From Anaeramoeba flamelloides (taxonomy: Eukaryota > Metamonada > Anaeramoebidae), in the NCBI GenBank assembly GCA_027625915.1, contig JANTQA010000023.1, forward strand, positions 3,038,001-3,102,000: a DNA stretch of 64,000 bases. Reading direction: 5' to 3'. Both the position numbers and the translations under genes were made by a program. Below, in pieces: positions 57,954 through 64,000 of this stretch (its first letter is position 1; each line of letters begins with the position of its first letter). The notes beneath the pieces are model-generated. The model searched no databases. It had not been told where the DNA came from and was given only the letters and a program-made list of their open reading frames with translations.

Positions 57954-59066
57954 TTATTATTGTGATTGCATTGTTGTTATTTTTGTGATTCAAAAAAATT
58001 CCAAAAATGGAATTATTTTAGGGTGGGTGTGATTTTTCTTCAAAATTTAATTTATTTCTTCTTATAATTGATTTTAATTTACTTTCAAGTAAATTCCAAA
58101 CTAAGAAAATTTGGTTTGAATTTTTTTTTTTCCCTTTTCATTTTTTTTACCCAAACGGTTAATTAACATTTTTTAGAGTAATGTTTTAGCAAAATAAATT
58201 TAGTTTAATAACCTTCTAATCAGTGATAAACCCTCTTTTTGCTATTTTTTTTTTAATTTTTTTCGAGTAAAAAATACCATTTTACTAATTTAAAAATTTC
58301 TATTGAGAAAATTGTGTAGTTTCGAACACTTTGTGTATAGTAATAAATCTAAATATTTTATTTTTTATTGTCATTTTTCTCTAAAAACAACAAAATGATT
58401 GATTTTTATTAAAACCATTTATTATTGTTTTTTCTGATGACCATAATGATATAAAATGAAGATAAAAATCTAAACATATAATGAAAAACAATTATTGTAA
58501 CATACTTGCCCTCAATTTTTAAGTTTCTTCATGATAGGTGTAGTTATTTGAACCCTATTTCCACCACTTTTCAACACTATTCATAATTTAATAACTTTCT
58601 AGATCAGTTACAATAAAAGGAATAACAACAGATACATAAAATTAATTATATAACATACAGTAATAAATAATATTTCCCTATCAATCACAAGTTTAATAAA
58701 AGTAAAAAAAATCAAAACAATTATTTTTATATATTTTTTTCTAACAAATTTATTTATATAAACAAAAAAATCAATTTAGTTATTATTTAATACTAGTATA
58801 CTGAAACATGAAAGTATACATAATTCCAAAATAAAAAATAAACGGGGAATGAAAAAAAATCAAGTTTTATAAGCTAAATTTCAAAAATAGTTGGCAGATT
58901 TTTCATCCAAAAAAAAATCTGTTTAATTATTTTTTATTTTTTTTTTTTGAATAATAATGTATTTTACTAATGTGTTATGAGACAATAGCCAATATAGATT
59001 AATAAATAAAAAATATAATGTAATCAATATATTTATTGGTATACAAATGAAAAAAGAAAAAAATAA
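57954..59066. other. AT-rich spacer
   Basis: No gene or clear repeat family recognised. Confidence 0.6.
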
Positions 59067-59264
59067 TACAGTCGGTTATACTTTTAAGACACAAACTACA
59101 ACAAAATTTAAGATACAATAAAAATCTCAAATTAATGCACAAAATTAAGATTCTAATAAAATAATATTTAAAAAACATATCCAAATTTTGTGCCTTAATT
59201 TGAGTTTTTTTTTGTGCCTTAATTTTCGTTTAAAGTTTGTGCCTTTAATCTGAAACTGACTTTA
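59067..59264. mobile_element. M1 MITE copy 10 (worn)
   Basis: 198 bp, TA-CAGTCGGTTATACTTTTAAG to GACTT-TA; several changes in both arms mark it as old. Confidence 0.88.
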
Positions 59265-59328
59265 AACAAAAATTTTGCACCTAATTTTGAAATTTGGCTG
59301 ATATTTGTATATAAGAAACCTACCTATT

Positions 59329-59528
59329 TACAGTCAGTTTCACTTTTAAGGCATAAACTTTCAACGAAAATTAAGGCACAAAAAAAATCTCAAATTAAAG
59401 CACAAAATTCAAATTCTAGTAAAAATAAATTGTAAAAAAAAAATTCCAAAAAATATGCTTTAATTTGTGATTTTTTTGTGCCTTAAATTTTGTTGAAAGT
59501 TTGAGTCTTAAAAGTGAAACTGACTGTA
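59329..59528. mobile_element. M1 MITE copy 11
   Basis: 200 bp, TA-CAGTCAGTTTCACTTTTAAG to its complement-TA, only 64 bp from copy 10 but much better preserved, so inserted later. Confidence 0.94.
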
Positions 59529-60229
59529 ATAAGATACAGTTATTCAAAAATTTAGAATTAATACAAAAAATACATACTATCAAATGAAATCCATTATCAA
59601 AAAATTCATTTTAATGTATTTTTTTTGAAAAGAAAAAGTTTATCATAAAATATTTCAATAATAAAAGATATCATAAATAAAAATAAAAATGATTTTTATC
59701 AAAAAAAAACTGACAAATGGGCTAAGATTATCACAAAAGTTCAAATCAATATACATTCAATTCGGGTTATATGCGTTAGTTATTATAAATCTGGTTCAAT
59801 AAGATTCTACTATAATAGATTCTTGGATAAATAAAAAAAGTAACTGTTTTTTTCAAAATTAGTCTACTTTCCCCATGAAGAATTTATAAAACTGAAACAA
59901 AAATAGATCAAGTTTGAAATTCAATTTATAAATCAAGATTTAAACTCAAAAAGAAATTAGAAATTCTTGGACTTCAAACACATATCAAAACAATTAAAAT
60001 TTTCAAAAAAAAGAAGATGAAAATATTTATTAGTGAAACAGAAAACTTAAAATTATTAAATATAAAACTGAAATCAATTTAGAACAAATTTAATATTAGA
60101 TAGTTCTTTATGGAACCATAAGAATATTTAAAATGTTCGAGATTGAAATAAGCCATTATACTACAAAGTATCAATTATTTGCTCTAGAGTACTTCGTATA
60201 CCATCAAGTGCTTTTGATTAACATAGAGA
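59529..60229. other. AT-rich spacer
   Basis: No gene or repeat recognised. Confidence 0.6.
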
Positions 60230-60396
60230 GCCTAAGTTTTCCTGGATTCAAAAGATTTGTTAAAAATCTCGATTTTAATCAATTCTTTTAAATCCTCGAA
60301 TATTGAACGTGAAGTGCCTAGGTTTTTTTTACTTTGGGAAATAAACATAAAATTTAATAAATTTTATGTTTATTTCTCAAAAGTAATAAAAACTGT
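60230..60396. repeat. Two adjacent hairpin modules (type 1 then type 2)
   Basis: Type 1 (60230-60312) has CCTAAGTTTTCCTGGATTCA and a decayed complement. Type 2 (60315-60396) has CCTAGGTTTTTTTTACTTTG, AATAAACATAAAATTTA and the complement. Same module order as in the 40.6-41.1 kb array. It lies 200 bp upstream of the presenilin ATG. Confidence 0.78.
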
Positions 60397-60595
60397 ACAT
60401 CTGTAAGAGGAAATTGATCTCCTCCTTTTAAAATAAAATTCATTTTTTGTTTTTTTAGTTTTGATTTTTTAGATCGCTTCTCGAAACAAAATCTTCAACT
60501 CTTTGTAATTACCAAACACATAACAAAAAAAAAAAAAAAAACGAAAGGATCTGTTTCAATCAAACCCAAATACTTTCTCACCAAAAAACTGACAA

Positions 60596-62032
60596 ATGAA
60601 GCAAAAGCCATTTTCCAAAGAAATAACAAAATTGTTTTCAAAATTGCTTTACAGAAACCTAATTAAAATTATATTACCTGTCTCAATAACTATGTTCCTA
60701 ACGTTAATTATTGAGCAAATAATTGATCAAAAAGCAAATGGTGTTGCGATTGATAATGGTTTAAATGAGCTGTTTCTTTATCATGAAAAAGAAGAAGACA
60801 ACACAATGTCCAAACTGTTTGGATCGTTGGTCAATGGCGTTTTGTTCTGCGTGATGGTACTCGCGACCACGACCATTTTTGTAGTCCTATATAAAAAGGG
60901 GTGTTGGAAAACCCTCTACCTTTGGATGCTATTCAGCACAACGTGGGCTTTATTCATTCTTGGTGGGACAAAGTTTTACGAATGCTTGGTTTCGTTGAAC
61001 CTCTCCATTGATTGGATCTCCTTTTTTTTTATATGCTTTAATTTCTCTGCTGCTGGGATCATCATCATGTTTTGGCACTCGACATTAAGAATGAACCAAA
61101 TGTATTTGATTATCACATGCTCTTTAATTGCTTCGCTGTTTTCTTCTTTATCGGAATGGACAACTTGGACCTTGTTAACACTGATCTCCTTTTATGATCT
61201 TCTAGTTGTGCTCTGCCCCAAGGGACCTTTAAATGTTTTAATTAAGGAATCGAAACGTAATAATACACCAATACCAGGATTAATTTATACCTCAGCCGCT
61301 TGGATGTTTTCTGCTTCTTTAGATTCAATCGAAAACTCTCTGAACCGCGCATCAGAAGGGAATAGTCTATCAAGCTTTTTTCAAACTTCTATCAATAATG
61401 GATACGAGAACGAGAACGAGAACGAAAATGGGAATGAGAGTGTGGATGAGAGTAGTATTGAGAGCAATGTTAATAATAATATTGGTAATGAGACAGATGA
61501 TGATAATCCATTTTTCAATAATACGACAAATAGTAGTAATGAAAAAGATGAATTAAATAACGAAGAGAATAACCACCAACAATTTCCTTCAACAACTAAA
61601 GACGCAGTGATTGAAAGTAGCAAGGAAACTAATCATAAGAAATTCCAATTAAGAGAAGAATTATTTTCCTCAATTAAAAAACGCAATAGAAACAAAATCA
61701 ACCAAAATAAGATTAATTTTCAAAGTACTAAATCTCCTCCAATATTAAAAAACAATACACAAAACCGCGGTATTAAATTGGGAGGTGGAGACTTAATTTT
61801 TTATTCTGTCCTTATCTCAAGAGCTTTTAAATATAATTATATCGCCTTCTTCGTTTGTTTTATTTCAATATTAATTGGGTTGATTTGTACTATTTCTTTG
61901 GTATATCTCAAAAAACGGGCTTTGCCTGCTCTTCCTTTATCAATTTTTCTTTCTTTCTTTTTATATTGCATTTCACGTTTTTTTTTAATTCCATTTATTA
62001 ATCTTGTAATACATTTTAATATTTTTATATAA
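60596..62032 (+). CDS. psen: Presenilin (gamma-secretase catalytic subunit)
   Basis: 478 residues, intramembrane aspartyl protease of the presenilin family. It forms the catalytic core of gamma-secretase with nicastrin, APH-1 and PEN-2 and cleaves single-pass membrane proteins in the plasma and endosomal membranes. Nine hydrophobic segments can be laid out; TM1 covers about residues 23-41. The first catalytic aspartate is Asp201 in SFYDLLVVLCPKGPLNVL, the second Asp399 in KLGGGDLIFYSVL (family GxGD, here GGGD). The PALP motif is at 444-447 (ALPALPL). The TM6-TM7 loop (about 220-390) is long and Asn/Glu/Ser-rich, with an NENENENGN repeat; this loop carries the autocleavage site in other presenilins. 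All key residues are present and the frame is open, so the gene looks functional. The ATG follows an A-rich leader (ACAAATG). No intron is seen. Confidence 0.97.
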   Translation: MKQKPFSKEITKLFSKLLYRNLIKIILPVSITMFLTLIIEQIIDQKANGVAIDNGLNELFLYHEKEEDNTMSKLFGSLVNGVLFCVMVLATTTIFVVLYKKGCWKTLYLWMLFSTTWALFILGGTKFYECLVSLNLSIDWISFFFICFNFSAAGIIIMFWHSTLRMNQMYLIITCSLIASLFSSLSEWTTWTLLTLISFYDLLVVLCPKGPLNVLIKESKRNNTPIPGLIYTSAAWMFSASLDSIENSLNRASEGNSLSSFFQTSINNGYENENENENGNESVDESSIESNVNNNIGNETDDDNPFFNNTTNSSNEKDELNNEENNHQQFPSTTKDAVIESSKETNHKKFQLREELFSSIKKRNRNKINQNKINFQSTKSPPILKNNTQNRGIKLGGGDLIFYSVLISRAFKYNYIAFFVCFISILIGLICTISLVYLKKRALPALPLSIFLSFFLYCISRFFLIPFINLVIHFNIFI

Positions 62033-62180
62033 TGCAATTTATTGATCTACGTGTATCTATATTGTGTTATGCGTATTTGTCCATGCACGTATATAATTAA
62101 AAAAAAAAAACATATTCAATAATAATTTTACATTCTTTAATTAGTGAAAAAACATTAAATTTCAAACTTTTTAAAATATA
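62033..62180. other. Presenilin 3' flank
   Basis: Short AT-rich 3' region with an A-run at about 62100. Confidence 0.6.
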
Positions 62181-62610
62181 AGGTATTTCCAAAAAAGTAT
62201 GGTATTTTTTTTTACATTTCATGAAAAATCATCTTTGTTAGTGAAGGTATTCATTAATTAACAATACTGAATTAAGTTTAATATTAATTCTCATCGAATC
62301 AATGGCTAAGGTATTTATTTTACAAAAATGTATTTGTAGAAAGATTTCCAAAAAATAAAAAAAAAAAAAATAATACTTTTTTTGGTGAAAACAATGTATT
62401 ACCAAAGTTAATAAAAAACTGGAAAAATCAAAAGGGCACAAAGGATTTTTTATAATCAAATGTAGTTATATGTTTTATATTCTATTTGAAAATAATTTAG
62501 ATTAAACAAGTTATGATAACGGCTTTTTCTTCGATCAAAAAGAAAATAATAAACACCAATTTTCACCCTTAAAAAATATCCGATAAAATCGAGATCAGAA
62601 ATTTTAATAC
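62181..62610 (+). repeat. Direct repeat R3, copy 1
   Basis: AGGTATTTCCAAAAAAGTAT starts it; later blocks are TTTTTTTTTACATTTCAT, a GAATTAAG block, TCAATAAAAAACTGGA-like sequence and TTTTCACCCTnAAAAA. Copy 2 at 63294-63700 has the same blocks in the same order. Confidence 0.65.
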
Positions 62611-63293
62611 CTTTTATTTATGTAATATAATACTAAGAAACAAATTGAATTATTACAAAGAATCAATAAATGGTAGTTAATGATTTTGGATATTTAAATA
62701 CTTTTTTGAAGATTGAGTTTAATAGAGATATTTTAAAATAAATTTGCCCCACTTTCCAGGGAATAACTTACTTTTAAATTCAAATTTTGTTTGAAAGTTA
62801 AATATGGAAGAGTTTTATTATATTTCTATATTTTTTATTTTCAATTGATTTAATGGAAGATCTTGTATTTTTTTAGCTAATTGTTAGGAACCATTTTAGT
62901 ACGCATATGGGTTTGAAGTTTTTATTTCTGAATAAGAAAACCCTATTATAAAACCTCATAAGCCCATATTTCCTATTAATATATCTTTAATTCTATTTTT
63001 TATTTTGTATTATAAAATAAATTAATTATTGAAAGAATATTTAATGAATTCAAAGTAAATAAAATTTCAAAAAGGATTACCATTGTTTCAGATTAACTAA
63101 TTCTAATTTAATTTATTAAAATTGTTATTTTTTTTTCAAAAGGGAATTTTTTTTTTAAATTATATTTCATATACTATGTTATCAGCCTTTAGAGAAAAAT
63201 TGAAAACAATTGTTGCTTTTTTCCTTATTGGGTTTATTTGACCGGTTCATTTAAAAATAAATACTTGAATAAATATACTATATTGAATCTTAG
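62611..63293. other. Spacer between R3 copies
   Basis: No gene or repeat recognised. Confidence 0.6.
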
Positions 63294-63700
63294 GTATTTC
63301 CAGAAAATCGGGTTAATTTTTTTATACATTTCATAGTTAATACACTTTCTCGTGAATCTATTCTAAATTGGATATACCGAATTAAGTGACATATTTACAC
63401 TAATTGAATCAATATTGAAGGTATTTTTTTTTCAAAATATTTTGATTAATAAATATTTTCAAAAAAATGAAAAAAAAAATAAAACTTTTTTTTGCGTAAT
63501 TAGTTAAATCCAATTTCAATAAAAAACTGGAAAGATAGATCGTAACACAAATAATTTTTTTCAAAAATAAAATATTCTAATAAGTTTTGTACTCTATAAG
63601 AAATTTTGTTGAGATTTTTTTTCCTGCTGAAAAAGATAATTCAGATCAAAAAAATGAAAAAAACAAAAAAATTTTCACCCTGAAAAAGATCAAGATTGGA
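63294..63700 (+). repeat. Direct repeat R3, copy 2
   Basis: AGGTATTTCCAGAAAATCGG, ACATTTCATA, ACCGAATTAAG, TTTCAATAAAAAACTGGAAA and TTTTCACCCTGAAAAAGATC match copy 1, with many differences elsewhere. Same orientation, about 1.1 kb apart. Confidence 0.65.
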
Positions 63701-63734
63701 AATTTTTATATATTTTATTTATAAATCATTTTCC

Positions 63735-64000
63735 ATCTAAAGTTTTATAGTTTTAATGTGTTAATTGTTTGTGTAAAGTTCTATTTGATGGGTATTAGAA
63801 GAAAAAATATATTTTGGAAATTTAAAATTTTTCAAAATTTCATCCATCATTTTTTCTATTTTTTCTATTTTTCATTGGTACACTCAATTCCTTTCCAATT
63901 TTTCATAAAATCCAAGATTTTTACCTACAAAAATAGAAATGTGTTATTGTAATGTTGTTGAAATAATGAGAATGAATGTAGTAAAATTAGATTGTTTTTT
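63735..64000 (+). mobile_element. M3 MITE copy 3, running off the window end
   Basis: GGTATTAGAAGAAAAAATAT, TTTTGGAAATTTAAAATTTT and AGAAATGTGTTATTGTAATG match the left half of M3 copy 2. Its left tip is worn (TTAATTGTTTGTG near 63762) and the right half lies outside the window. Confidence 0.7.

Noticed and set aside
62181-63700. R3 direct repeats as ends of an LTR element
   Set aside because: No coding sequence between them, no typical terminal dinucleotides or primer-binding site seen, and the copies are strongly diverged.
1-64000. tRNA, rRNA or CRISPR arrays
   Set aside because: No cloverleaf with a GTTCRAxxC arm, no rRNA-like stretch and no regularly spaced identical repeats were found; the phased words in M1 belong to a transposon.

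Overview
This window looks like nuclear DNA of a very AT-rich, intron-bearing amoeboid protist. The evidence is long A/T homopolymers, asparagine runs encoded by AAT repeats, GT-AG introns, and host genes of wide eukaryotic distribution (Furry, presenilin, DeSI peptidase, TRIM-like B-box protein, ankyrin protein). Low gene density and a heavy load of short inverted-repeat transposons fit an Anaeramoeba-type genome better than the compact Dictyostelium genome. That assignment is inference; only the composition and the gene families are seen.

Layout. 1-4 kb is a large foldback element (55-1629) plus AT-rich spacer. 4.1-13.2 kb is a Furry (FRY/MOR2/Tao3) scaffold gene of about 2,840 codons in three exons. 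13.2-22 kb is mostly empty, with one orphan terminal exon (16767-16950) and a LINE 3' part cut by two foldback elements. 22.2-22.6 kb holds a histidine phosphatase gene that stops at its second catalytic histidine. 23.3-25.5 kb is a run of MITEs. 28.1-29.2 kb is an ankyrin-repeat gene. 30.7-37.1 kb is a transposon yard: a second LINE copy, a Tc1/mariner element with a broken DDE transposase, and an ISL2EU/Harbinger-like DDE transposase, all peppered with one 200-bp MITE. 37.7-38.4 kb is a DeSI/PPPDE peptidase. 39.3-41.1 kb has LINE debris and a hairpin array. 42.5-44.2 kb has two divergent unknown genes. 44.6-47.7 kb has nested MITEs. 47.8-55.4 kb is a TRIM-like gene (two B-boxes, coiled coil) whose exons lie either side of a 5-kb intron full of MITEs. 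55.7-60.4 kb has more nested MITEs and hairpins. 60.6-62.0 kb is a presenilin. The end of the window holds direct repeats and a MITE running off the edge.

The host genes do not form an obvious pathway. Furry scaffolds NDR-kinase (RAM/Hippo-type) signalling, presenilin is the gamma-secretase catalytic subunit, and DeSI and B-box proteins belong to SUMO/ubiquitin-type biology. What ties the window together is the mobile DNA. At least nine families of terminal-inverted-repeat or foldback elements are present, many nested. One non-autonomous family can be tied to its transposase-bearing relative by shared ends. A set of hairpin modules with shared tips and different stems is the least familiar structure here.
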